A stretch of DNA of 64,000 nt from Tricholomella constricta (lineage: Eukaryota; Basidiomycota; Agaricomycetes; Agaricales; Lyophyllaceae). The translations under genes and the position numbers were made by a program. Below the pieces are notes generated by a model that was not told the DNA's origin, did no database searches, and saw only the letters and a list, made by a program, of their open reading frames with translations. The stretch lies in contig JAACJP010000012.1 of the NCBI GenBank assembly GCA_013368375.1, forward strand, positions 496,001 through 560,000, read 5' to 3'. Shown here piece after piece: positions 45,246-54,654 of the stretch. Position 1 is the first letter of the stretch; every line of letters starts with the position of its first letter.

Positions 45246-45454
45246 TTCTCGTAAAAAAAGAAACGAGGCGTAGATCCCCCTGGTGTAGATACTAGAAGTT
45301 TCTCCGTTTTTCTTCATGAAGGAATGGCATATGCTATCTGCGGCAGCATGCTAGAGTCTAGAGTCTAGTAGAATCTAGTGTAGAGTCTGGAGGTTCTGGG
45401 GGACGAGTGAAATACGTGACTGCATTTTCCGCGAATGTACTCGGTGTGACAGGA

Positions 45455-46832
45455 TTAGGCGACGCGCCGCCTCCGTTTGACACGTTCAGCCAGAGAAAGA
45501 GTGAGTGAAGCATCATCACCAGCATTCATGGGATTATCGACAATCACTTCGCTGTGCGTGCGCTTCAGCGGAGACAATAATGGGGCCATCGATAGCGTAG
45601 GAAGAAGGTCCTTTTGCATGAGAATTTTCTGTGGTGAAGATGTGGGCCCGGCTGGCGTAGGCAGTCCGTAAGAAGCAAAACTTTTGAGGTCCGCAGTGAA
45701 AAGAACCTGTGATGATGGTCAACGATAACTTTAGACAAGCAGGTTGCTACTCACTGAATGCGCCCATCCAGCAGAATCGCCCCAGACATTGAAAAGCTTG
45801 GTGCTCACATCATTGTAAATCTTGGATGACATGTTAACCTTCTTTCCATTGGAACTAGAGGTGCCTTTCAGACCGTAGTATCTCATGGCAATCTGGTAAA
45901 CATGGGTATCCACTGGAACGACTTCTTTCTACATCCGGTGAGATTAATTTTCGCATTGGCGTCAACGAAGAGAATATAGTACCTTGTCCAGACTCATCAA
46001 CAGAACACAGTCTGCGACTTTCCTGCCAACGCCCACAAACTTTAAAAGTTCTTCCCTAGCTTCGTCAGTCGTGGTGTTTCTCAATCCCACTAACCAGCTT
46101 TCCGAAGCCTCGGATGGATTGTGCTTTCCGTGAATACCGACAAGCATTTTGGCCGTCCGGTGGATGAAATCAGCTCGGTAGCCGAAGCCGAGAGAACGGA
46201 GCGTTGCAGAAACTCCGGGTTCAGAAAGAACAGAAGGAGGCGGGAAGGGGTGGTACTTTGCATCTTCACCAGGAAATGAAAGGAGTGGAGGGGAATATTG
46301 AGTACAGAGAGCCTGCACCATCTTCGTTATGCGCGCAATATTATTGTTCGAAGAACATATAAAACTGTTTACACACGGAGGCTGGGCTAAGAGACAGATT
46401 CAGGAGAGACAGATCGAAGAATACATACGATATAAGATTCTCCCAAGGGTCCTGCCTGAGTACTCTTATTCCTTGGAACCTCGATTGCATCCTTGCAAAG
46501 ACAGGGTCGCGTACAGACCATTCGTCATATAAAGTCACAAGGTCAATGTCGAGCTGAAAGTAATCGTTGAGCCAGACAAGAGTTTCAGCATCTCGAAGAG
46601 CTTGTTGCGTCGGCGTAGGTTGAGGATCAGGGTATACAGCGCGGTAAAAGAGAGTGGTTGGAGACTGTCGAAGGCACACAACGCGGTCACGAAGGCAGAG
46701 GCGATACTCCGTGTCGTCCGCGTCAGGAAGAACTGTCCAGCGAAATGATTGACCACATTTGAGAACGACCGCGAGAGAGAGCTGGGCGATGGGCAATGGA
46801 AGCGAGTGGAACGCGGGGAGCAAAGCAGCCAT
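45455..46832 (-). CDS. OGG1: 8-oxoguanine DNA glycosylase/AP lyase
   Basis: Removes 8-oxoguanine opposite C in base-excision repair. Start MAALLPAFHSLPLPIAQLSL; in-frame ATGs further up (46931) would overlap NPR2 and are less like the family. Motifs: LKCGQSFRW; ENLISFICSSNNNIARITKM across an intron; FGYRADFIHRTAKML; the helix-hairpin-helix with catalytic lysine LLKFVGVGRKVADCVLL; and the catalytic Asp in VPVDTHVYQIAMRYYG. A C-terminal extension carries a nuclear-type basic end RVKRRRRVA. Four or so introns. Only 70 bp separates its start from that of NPR2 on the other strand. Confidence 0.93.
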
Positions 46833-46902
46833 CGCGGCTGAGCTTGTGATGGTAATAGTAAAAGTGAATTTGTTTGTCGGTCTCGCGCGGTCGGCACTCG
46901 CC
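46833..46902. promoter_or_regulatory. Very short bidirectional promoter OGG1/NPR2
   Basis: Just 70 bp lies between the two start codons, so transcription start sites must overlap or sit inside the opposite gene's leader. No TATA box seen. Confidence 0.45.
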
Positions 46903-49084
46903 ATGACCTCGGACTCGTTTCTTCCCCGCATCCAGTCTGTATTCTACTCGGTGTTTGACGTTCACCAGGGCCCAAAAATCGTCTATCAGGTCCCAGAAGG
47001 CCTCATTGCTGTCCCAGAAAGTCTTGTAACCCCCAATTCACCTGTTGATTACCACCGCGACCGTTCAGTACGCTCCGCCTCGTCCAATGCCGTTCTCTTT
47101 CACTTCGACGACATCTCCAAGTATATCATCCCACCCAGCCAGCTGTGTGGACGTCTTGTGACTTGTTCGACCAAAAACCATCGTGTCATAGGCTTTCCAG
47201 TCGAGCTCCGCGGAAAATATGAGCGGAACTACTTTCGATATAATCTTTGCTTCGTCTTCGACCGCTCCGCCGACCTTAGCTGCTATGAACCCATAGTCCG
47301 CAAAGTTAGCCGCGTTCTTTCCTCGTGTGAGGTGTGTCTAGATATTGTCTTACGAGGACTACCATTGACGGACCCTTAGAAAGAATCTGGTTTCTTATAT
47401 AACTCAGAGACATCCCCTGCAATACATGCCATCCTTGAGCAGTTATACGAGGATTTGAACTCGTATTCAGAAACGTCTATAACTATAGATCGTTTTAATT
47501 CAATAGAGCTCAAGATCTTCCCCTTCTATCCAAACCCTCCTCCAGTAAAAGATTGGATGGTTCCGCTTGCTCTCATCAACATTACCAAGAGGGTAGAAGA
47601 CAACTGGGACCTCACCATGGTCAAGGTGAGCCATTGACCTTGCTGTTGATCGTTTATGAACCTTTTATTCCAGGTCTGCAACTTCATTGACGGAACAAAC
47701 CACGTTAGTCGAATAGCACACCTGGCAGACTGCGATCTTGCACTCACTCGTCAAGCGATCTCGCATCTCTTGTATGTTTTTTTACCCTTTGGCTGGTGTC
47801 TGCTAACAGTGGCTAGGTTCTATCAAGTCATAATGACAATTGATATCTTTCAATATTCCAACATGTACACCCTTGCCAACAGCATACAGTGGCTTGCGGA
47901 TGAGGGCCACGTCCGTGACGAATGCGGGCCCTATGTCACCAAACCAGGTCTGGCTGATTGTTCATTATTCATCCAGCTTCGACTCATTCCATCGACGGTC
48001 AGGACACTCAATACCTGATTGGCCGAAACTGCTTCGCCTATACTCCAGATTTAAACCTGGAAAGACTGTTCTAGAGTGGATGGAGACGTACAAGGTCCAC
48101 CATCTTGGTATCGACGTTCGGCGGTTCACAAGTTTCGGTGTCATCAAGGTAACAACGATACTATACGTTTACCTTGTTCCTAGCTAATATCTACACCAGG
48201 GATTCTTGCGGAGAGTCCACCGCTACCCAATTCTTCTTCCGCTAGATCCATCGCAAGCCATTGCTATGCCCCTCGAGTCACAGCTTCCTGCGTCCACGTC
48301 CAGCTTTCCGCGCCGTAGCGATAATCTTTCTGGCGCAACTCCGCTAAGATTCCCCCCATACACTCCGTCCCCTCCACATGCTGATCCAACCTCAGCTTTC
48401 TTCGCAAGCCAACCTTCTGCACTTTTTCGCGGCCGCTCTCCATCCAGTGCCCCAATACAATCGGTCAGCCCAGACCTTAACCACAACAACCACACATTAC
48501 AGGACCATAGTCATATTACGACCCATCCTTCTGCCGCCGCTGTCACCATAATTCCTATTTCCGCCACGCACCGAGCCAGACGAGCCAGTGCCGCCGAAAA
48601 AGTCCTTGAACAGCTTCGCAGCCGCAGCGACATCCAAAAGTCGAGCAGCGGCCCCATCGTAGGCAGCCCCCGCGCGTCATGGATCCATTTCCAGCAGAAA
48701 GACGAAGGCATCAACCCGCCCATAACAGCTATCGCGTCTCAGGATGTACATGCGCCCAGACGTCCCGAATCACGGCGGCAGTCCCTTATCACGCCCATTG
48801 GTCCGCCTCCCTCGCCAGTCCTCCCCAAGAGTGCTCTCCCGACATCCAGTTCCGCCCTTCTTCGCCAACGGCCGTCGTGGTCGCAGACCATGCCGCAACC
48901 TGGTATATCAGGTATCCGTCCCTTCCCGGCCGAACTTTTGACTATGCTAGACGGGGAGCATCATACGGACGAGCTCGCGGTGCGTTTTGAGGCTGCATGG
49001 CCTGTCCTGGAGCAATGGCTGGTTGTTGCAGGCGGAGGCGGAGGCGATGGGGATTTCGGCAGGGTCTGTATCATATATCGATGA
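46903..49084 (+). CDS. NPR2: Nitrogen permease regulator 2 (NPR2), GATOR1/SEACIT subunit
   Basis: Part of the complex that acts as GAP for Rag GTPases and damps TORC1 when nitrogen is scarce. Start MTSDSFLPRIQSVFYSVFDV, then HQGPKIVYQVPEGLIAVPES, YIIPPSQLCGRLVTCSTKNH, GFPVELRGKYERNYFRYNLC, CYEPIVRKVSRVLSSCE, VPLALINITKRVEDNWDLTM and LARFYQVIM-type exons, all Npr2-like. A Ser/Pro-rich insert follows (48230-48800). The C-terminal block FPAELLTMLDGEHHTDELAV-RFEAAWPVLEQWL is followed by a GGCGGA microrepeat and the end FGRVCIIYR. About seven introns. The last 623 bp are duplicated at 52263-52891. Confidence 0.9.
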
Positions 49085-49207
49085 CCGCCAGGCGCCAGGC
49101 GCATTGTATTTGTAGTCGATGTCAGGATCCATTGTTCAGCACCGGGCCCGACACTGTTTTTTAGGCGCATACAGCAATGTCACAGCAATTTAAATTTGAG
49201 AACAACA
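48585..49207 (+). repeat. NPR2 3'-end duplication, source copy
   Basis: 623 bp covering the last part of NPR2 and ~120 bp of 3' flank, matching 52263-52891 with only a handful of substitutions. The copy has one extra GGCGGA unit, which explains the 6 bp length difference. Confidence 0.92.
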
Positions 49208-49301
49208 ATGTCCCGGAGGCAGGGTGAATAGGGGAGAGATGGAACGAAATCAACTAGTAATTGACATTTTATAAAGTTACAACAAGGACAAGACATTTCC
49301 T

Positions 49302-50735
49302 TCAAATTGCAATCTGTCCATACCCGAAAACCTGCCCTTGCATGTCCTTGATAACCTCATTGCGCCATTTCATGACCTCCGAGAACTGGTCGGTACCGGC
49401 CGCGTCTGCATCACTGGGGCCGTTGCTTCTGCGCCGAGTCCTGACGTCCGTGCCAGTGCTGCCCTCAGATTCTGACAGACGGCGCTTTCGGTCCGGACTA
49501 CGCCACCTGTGGTTCTGAAGTGTCGTTTCAGCTGGAGAGGTCCAATCCTGGAGATCTGTCGCGAAAAGTTCCTGTATATACTTCCCAAGTTTCGAACAAA
49601 AAACATATAGGCGTATCACTTGAACAGGGTCGGTGAGATTGAATTGTTGGGCGTGTTCGTAGATGTGAATGACCTAAAAAGTTTTGTGTTTTTCGGTAAT
49701 GAATACGTACAATAAAATAAACATACTGCATTGTCAGGACTCCAGTACGAAGAGTAAATCTGCACACATCCACGGCAGCTGGTAGCACCCATGATGATGG
49801 ATTTCTTGAACCCGAGGGCTTTCCGCTGTGACTGTGCCGTGGTGAGAACCATGATGAGTTGGTTTTTGTTGCATTCAGCGTCCTCCTTTTTGAATTCTCC
49901 GGCGAACCCGATAATCGAGAAGATGTCTGTGACTCCAATGGTGGACCAATACAGGTGGTCTGCGACACTTCGGTTGGTGAAGGTAAAGGAACAGGATGAT
50001 ATTTCGTCTGCGATCTTTGCCGAAGAAATTGTGACCAGTGTGTCAGACACTGCATCTGGATTGCCATCTAACCCCGCAAGGCGATAGCTTTCCTCGGTTC
50101 TAATGCCAAGTTTGAAAGGATTACATTGCGAGGAGCAAGGGGAACATACCTGAAGTCAGTATGGCAATCAGCCCTAGCACTCAAAGCCATCTCGAGGATA
50201 TCATCAATGCCGCGACGCTGACTGTGTTCCTTGGAGCGGTTATTTGATGTTTTTCGAATACGACTGTAAGCGAGGGCAAGAGTGTGGAGTTCGCTCAGGA
50301 TGCCGTAGTTGTCAAGATCTACAGGACGAAGTCTCGACGCCCATGCACGTATGGCAGCCTGAAAGTCGGCCTCTTCATCCCAAGTCGGTGTGGGTAAAGG
50401 ATCCTACGCGAAGTTAGGATTGAGGAGTACGCAAACAAGGGTTACGGACGTAGATCAGACCGCTCGGCACTTCTTCTAACTGAAAGAAACTATCAAAAAG
50501 GTTTATGACTTCTTCGGTTGGGTCGATGGCAATCATGACTTTCGCGCGTTCCATCCAGGCTTTAAAGCGAGAACGAGAACTCGCAACCCTGTCGCAACAG
50601 TGATGAGAACCAACAAAATCGCTGCCAAGTGATATGAGACACTCACTTCGATGGTGAGGTGCCACCACTAGGGGTGTCGGAGACCAAGGACGGGGTGAGC
50701 GATGCTGAAGTTCTCAAAGGGTTCAAAGGCGACAT
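49302..50735 (-). CDS. Unrecognised conserved-looking fungal protein
   Basis: Start MSPLNPLRTSASLTPSLVSD (exon 50647-50735), intron 50589-50646, then VASSRSRFKAWMERAKVMIA, DPTEEVINLFDSFFQLEEVP and, over further introns, DPLPTPTWDEEADFQAAIRA, RGIDDILEMALSARADCHTD. The large exon reads VADHLYWSTIGVTDIFSIIG and SIIMGATSCRGCVQIYSSYW. The C-terminal part is basic and polar (RWRSPDRKRRLSES, a likely nuclear signal) and ends GYGQIAI. I recognise no domain. Frames join well over at least five introns, so it is a real gene. It is flanked on both sides by NPR2 3'-end sequence. Confidence 0.7.
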
Positions 50736-50966
50736 GGGAGGCACCTGCAACGGACGCCGAACGGGAGACCCTGGGTTCGTCGTCTGGATCACTGATCTAC
50801 AAAGATGTGTTTACACTAGTCCTGGCTTGGCGCGTGGTTTGCTGATATTTGGATCACACGGTGTCGTCCTCCGCTTTTGGAATCTCCAAGGTCGTTTGTT
50901 TGCACACTTACTATTAGTGAAAGCAAGCTTGAGGCAATGAATCCAGATCGTTATACAGTCCAAGGA

Positions 50967-50979
50967 TTCCAGAAAATTC
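50967..50979. promoter_or_regulatory. Heat-shock element of Hsp20 copy B
   Basis: TTCCAGAAAATTC is a perfect TTC-nn-GAA-nn-TTC element, better than the one-mismatch element at the same place in copy A. It lies about 185 bp upstream of the start codon. Confidence 0.7.
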
Positions 50980-51072
50980 GGCGACGCTCTGGGGCTCTCG
51001 GTTGTTCCAGTTGTTCCACCCTGATCTCAGCAATGACGCATGACTAGGCTTCGAGAACTTTCCTCGTCAACG

Positions 51073-51080
51073 ATATTTAA
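51073..51080 (+). promoter_or_regulatory. TATA-like box of Hsp20 copy B
   Basis: ATATTTAA, 83-90 bp before the ATG, same position as in copy A. Confidence 0.5.
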
Positions 51081-51162
51081 AGGGCTCGCACCATAGGTCT
51101 CACTCACTTCAACAGCTACAGTTCAAGCAGCAACTCTCAACACTCAGATTATCAACAACACA

Positions 51163-51743
51163 ATGTCATCTGTCTTCTACTACGAGCCTTTCTATGACTT
51201 CGACCGCCTTCTGGACGATACTTTTGGCTCCCGTTTTCCAACTGCAGGGAACCAGCTCCAACGTCGCGGCCAGAACGAAGGCGAAGGTGTCGGTGCCGTC
51301 CGGTCTCTCAAACCAAGGTACATTGAAATCTATTTCGCGTCAATTCTTAGAAAGCTTATGTTACGTTCCGTAGGATGGATTTGCACGAGAACACCGAGAA
51401 CAACGCTGTCACGGCGACCTTTGAGTTGCCTGGGTTGAAGAAGGAGGATGTGCAGATCGACATTCACAACGGTCGTTTGACCGTTAGCGGTGAGAGCAAA
51501 ATGTCGGCTGACTACGACGAGCATGGGTATGCTGTTCGCGAGAGGAGGTACGGAAAATTCTCGAGGACCCTGCAACTTCCGCAGGGTGTGAAGGTATGTC
51601 AGATTGCCTGCGAACTTGCATCTGCATGACGCCATCATTTCTAGGATGATGAGATCAAGGCGTCCATGGACAGTGGCGTACTTGCCGTCACCTTCCCCAA
51701 AACCAGCCCTGAGATGTCTCCAAAGAAGATTACCATCTTGTAA
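51163..51743 (+). CDS. Small heat-shock protein Hsp20, copy B (intact duplicate)
   Basis: Exons 51163-51317, 51374-51593 and 51645-51743 encode 157 residues, identical to copy A through exons 1 and 2. Exon 3 differs at two residues, with the end reading EMSPKKITIL rather than EMAPKKITIS. Splice sites and the I-x-I/L anchor are kept, so it appears functional. Intron 1 has a few substitutions and intron 2 has one extra base compared with copy A, showing that the copies have been separate for some time while the coding exons stayed alike. It is part of the mosaic at 50834-52891. Confidence 0.93.
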
Positions 51744-51853
51744 ATGATTGAAATTGCGGGCAGGCTGATATGAATTTTCAAGGTCTGCATCAGGTAGTAA
51801 CATCCTCTCTCTGTGCTTTCATATTACTTGTATCATAACGCTCTAAAAACAAT

Positions 51854-52262
51854 ATGCAAGCACTCCTCCCGATTCTCTACGGTCAGAAACCGGCCAACTC
51901 ACAAGGTTTCCTCCTTGACCTCTTCCGCAACTTTGGCGGCTGGGCCTGGGCGACCGTGGGCATCCAGGTATTCGGCGGCCTCGTCACCGCCATCGTGATC
52001 AAGTACTCGGACAACATCCTCAAGGGTTTTGCGACGAGTCTCTCCATCGTCCTTTCCTCCTCGCCTCCGTCTTCCTCTTCGACTTCCGCATCACCCTCTC
52101 CTTCATCATCGGCGCTTCCACCGTCCTCAGCGCGACCTGGATGTACAACCAGCCCGCAGGCAAGGAGCCCATCATCACGCTTACCCGGCAGACCGAAAAG
52201 CTGACCTCCCCATTCCCCGGCAATCCCGTCGAGTCCTCTGAGCCCATCCTCGGCCAATTTTC
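51854..52262 (+). pseudogene. Nucleotide-sugar transporter fragment, frameshifted and truncated
   Basis: Encodes the C-terminal part of an SLC35A-type transporter: [40 protein letters not shown], then after a one-base loss near 52050-52056 the next frame continues [40 protein letters not shown] and NPVESSEPILGQF. The N-terminal two-thirds are absent and the true C-terminus is replaced by NPR2-derived sequence at about 52263. It resembles but is not a copy of the intact gene at 7778-9208 (several substitutions in every block), so it comes from a second paralog elsewhere. With missing ends and a frameshift it cannot make a working transporter. Confidence 0.85.
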
Positions 52263-52891
52263 CCAGTGCCGCCGAAAAATTCCTTGAACAGCTTCGCAGC
52301 CGCAGCGACATCCAAAAGTCGAGCAGCGGCCCCATCGTAGGCAGCCCCCGCGCGTCATGGATCCATTTCCAGCAGAAAGACGAAGGCATCAACCCGCCCA
52401 TAACAGCTATCGCGTTTCAGGATGTACATGCGCCCAGACGTCCCGAATCACGGCGGCAGTCCCTTATCACGCCCATTGGTCCGCCTCCCTCGCCAGTCCT
52501 CCCCAAGAGTGCTCTCCCGACATCCAGTTCCGCCCTTCTTCGCCAACGGCCGTCGTGGTCGCAGACCATGCCGCAACCTGGTATATCAGGTATCCGTCCC
52601 TTCCCGGCCGAACTTTTGACTATGCTAGACGGGAAGCATCATACGGACGAGCTCGCGGTGCGTTTTGAGGCTGCATGGCCTGTCCTGGAGCAATGGCTGG
52701 TTGTTGCAGGCGGAGGCGGAGGCGGAGGCGATGGGGATTTCGGCAGGGTCTGTATCATACATCGATGACCGCCAGGCGCCAGGCGTATTGTATTTGTAGT
52801 CGATGTCAGGATCCAGTGTTCAGCACCGGGCCCAACACTGTTTTTTAGGCGCATACAGCGATGTCACAGCAATTTAAATTTGAGAACAACA
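52263..52891 (+). repeat. NPR2 3'-end duplication, second copy (gene fragment)
   Basis: Direct repeat of 48585-49207. The NPR2 reading frame is still open to a stop at 52766-52768 (ending FGRVCIIHR), with changes such as V to F near the start, S to F, E to K and Y to H. There is no NPR2 start, so it is a fragment. A GGCGGA microrepeat is one unit longer than in the source. The join with the transporter fragment occurs at a short shared CCAGTGCC, suggesting microhomology-based joining. Confidence 0.9.
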
Positions 52892-53177
52892 GTGCAATGA
52901 TAGTAAGAAGGGAAGTGCGATGGAGGAGTCCTCAAGTATACATGACCCGCAGAGAGAGATTAAATGGCAGTGTGGAAGCGGTGACCGTGACCTCTCCTCC
53001 TGGCGGTACAAGCTCCGAAACCCTCTTTGTTAGGTTAGGACGCGTAGCTTCCTCTAGTTGAGGCGGGGCCTGTAAATATATTTGTGAAGTTGGCGTTGAG
53101 AGAGACGGTTTCTTGATTTGACTGTCGGGAGGGAAGCCGATGTGAATATAAAGCCACGGGAGCCTAAAATCAAAGGC
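52892..53177. other. Spacer between the mosaic and UBA3
   Basis: 286 bp of sequence with no recognised gene; it is the 3' flank of UBA3. The match to the NPR2 flank stops at its left edge. Confidence 0.4.
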
Positions 53178-54578
53178 TCACATGTCTTGTTTCTCCACCA
53201 GCAATTCAATCAATTGCTCAACGGTGAGATCGGAGCTGATAGAGAGCTCTAAAGACTCGCCACCACAAACAGGACAATCATCCCGTTTCTCGTGTTCGAA
53301 CGTGTAGGAGTAAACACCGTCAGTACCGATGAGCATGAAGTAGTTGTTCAGATAAGCGGCAGAGCTGGTCGCGATCTTGAAGGCTTCATTGCAACATGCA
53401 GCTGTACGATCAGGGTAAACAGTTGTTTCGTTGACCTCGGATGCGTAGCTTTACCTGAAATGATGGCATTCGTCGAGGCGATGGCGGGGATGATGTTCTT
53501 CACGACCCCCTGCGTCAGTGACCAAGTCACGCCCTCAATGTTGAATTCCTTCGCACGGGCAGAAGCAACGCTATATAGCCAACCGATATGCTCTGGGTCA
53601 TCGGTATCTAGTTTCTTATCTACATTCCGCGTTAGCCGGATGCTTCGGCACACAGGGAACTGACAGTGACCTCCTTGGGCGCGTGGCCATTCCAGGACAG
53701 AGGCCCATTCGATGCAATGTTCGGGGAGTCGTGGCGTATTGGCGATGGTGCAGATAGGGAAAGCAGTGGGTTTGTTAAGCATGTCGAGTGAACATTCATA
53801 ACATGACGTGATAGTCGGGAGAATAACGCGTGCTTGGCCCTTGAAACCTGTTTGCAAGTTGAAAGTATGAGGCAAAGGGTGATACGGAAATTGAAATGCA
53901 TGCAGACCCTCAGTGCCTCCGTCAATGAGAGGCTTCAGACTCTCTGGATTCTCAGTGTCGACAAGATTTACGAGCGTCGCGTTCATCCATCGCCGAGCCT
54001 CGACTGAGTCTAAGCCACATATCACAAGGTTGAATTGCATGTAATAATTATCGTCCTTGTCCTGGATCTTTCCAAAGTATCTGGGATGCATGCATTAGCG
54101 TATTGCAACGTCTATTCGCTACAGAGACTCACGGAGTAACCTTCACACCCGGCACGCGGTTCATAATAAACTCTGCAGCTACCGTAGCTTTCGATTTGCC
54201 AACATCTTTCGGCCTTGGGAATGTTCGGTGAGCCAAAAGAGCCACGCAAGGATAAGGCATACCTAAACAGAAACTGGCGATTAAGATTACTGATATCGAT
54301 GGTGTCCATATCAATGACATGTATGTCCTTGAAGCCAGTGAGGGCGAGATTGGCGAGAATTTCACAGCCAAGGCCGCCAGCACCGATAACGAGGATCTTT
54401 GCCTGGTTTCGCAAGAAATCCTTTACCTAGCAGAGACAGTGAGTGAGGGGGGGAGCAGGGAGGAGAGGAGTGGGCGCACGCCATCGCCAGCGAGAAAGGC
54501 AGGATCTGTACGGGGACCAGGCTTGTTGAGGACCTGGTCAATGTGGTAGTAACGGCCTTGCCAGTCGGTGGTCGCCAT
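53178..54578 (-). CDS. UBA3: NEDD8-activating enzyme E1 catalytic subunit
   Basis: Adenylates NEDD8 with its partner Ula1 and passes it via a cysteine to Ubc12. Start [20 protein letters not shown]. Motifs: nucleotide-binding [91 protein letters not shown]. The catalytic cysteine is in [26 protein letters not shown] zinc-type knuckle and a C-terminal ubiquitin-like fold ([19 protein letters not shown]) follow. At least eight introns. Minus-strand frames upstream of 54578 are antisense to RCL1 and not part of this gene. The spacer to RCL1 is 76 bp. Confidence 0.92.
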
Positions 54579-54654
54579 GAAAGTCAAGTTCGTGAGTCCC
54601 GATCCCTCGATCGCGCCATTAGGTAATCCATCTTTTTGACCTCCACTGCTTACC

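Larger units (their letters stand above)
50736..51162. promoter_or_regulatory. Divergent region upstream of Hsp20 copy B, partly duplicated
   Basis: 427 bp between the unrecognised gene and Hsp20 copy B. From 50834 on it matches the promoter of copy A, with an insertion of about 40 bp near 50890-50935. It contains a perfect heat-shock element and a TATA-like box listed separately. Confidence 0.6.
50834..51857 (+). repeat. Hsp20 duplication unit, copy B (inverted partner of 41826-42809)
   Basis: Carries promoter, all three exons, both introns and 3' flank of Hsp20 copy A in opposite orientation. The right boundary near 51857 is sharp: matching sequence ends and transporter-fragment sequence begins. 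Confidence 0.85.

Noticed and set aside
45350..45395. CRISPR-like or satellite array upstream of Hsp20 paralog
   Set aside because: Repeat units are about 10 bp, imperfect and without spacers; this is a eukaryotic promoter region.
51854..52204. Reading 51854-52204 as an intact short transporter gene
   Set aside because: The family signature moves to another frame after about 52050 and the N-terminal helices are missing, so the frame after that point is spurious Ser/Pro sequence.
52357..52668. Plus-strand 103-codon frame in the second NPR2 tail
   Set aside because: The same frame exists in the source copy at 48679-48990 as an alternative frame of NPR2; it is a shadow, not a new gene.
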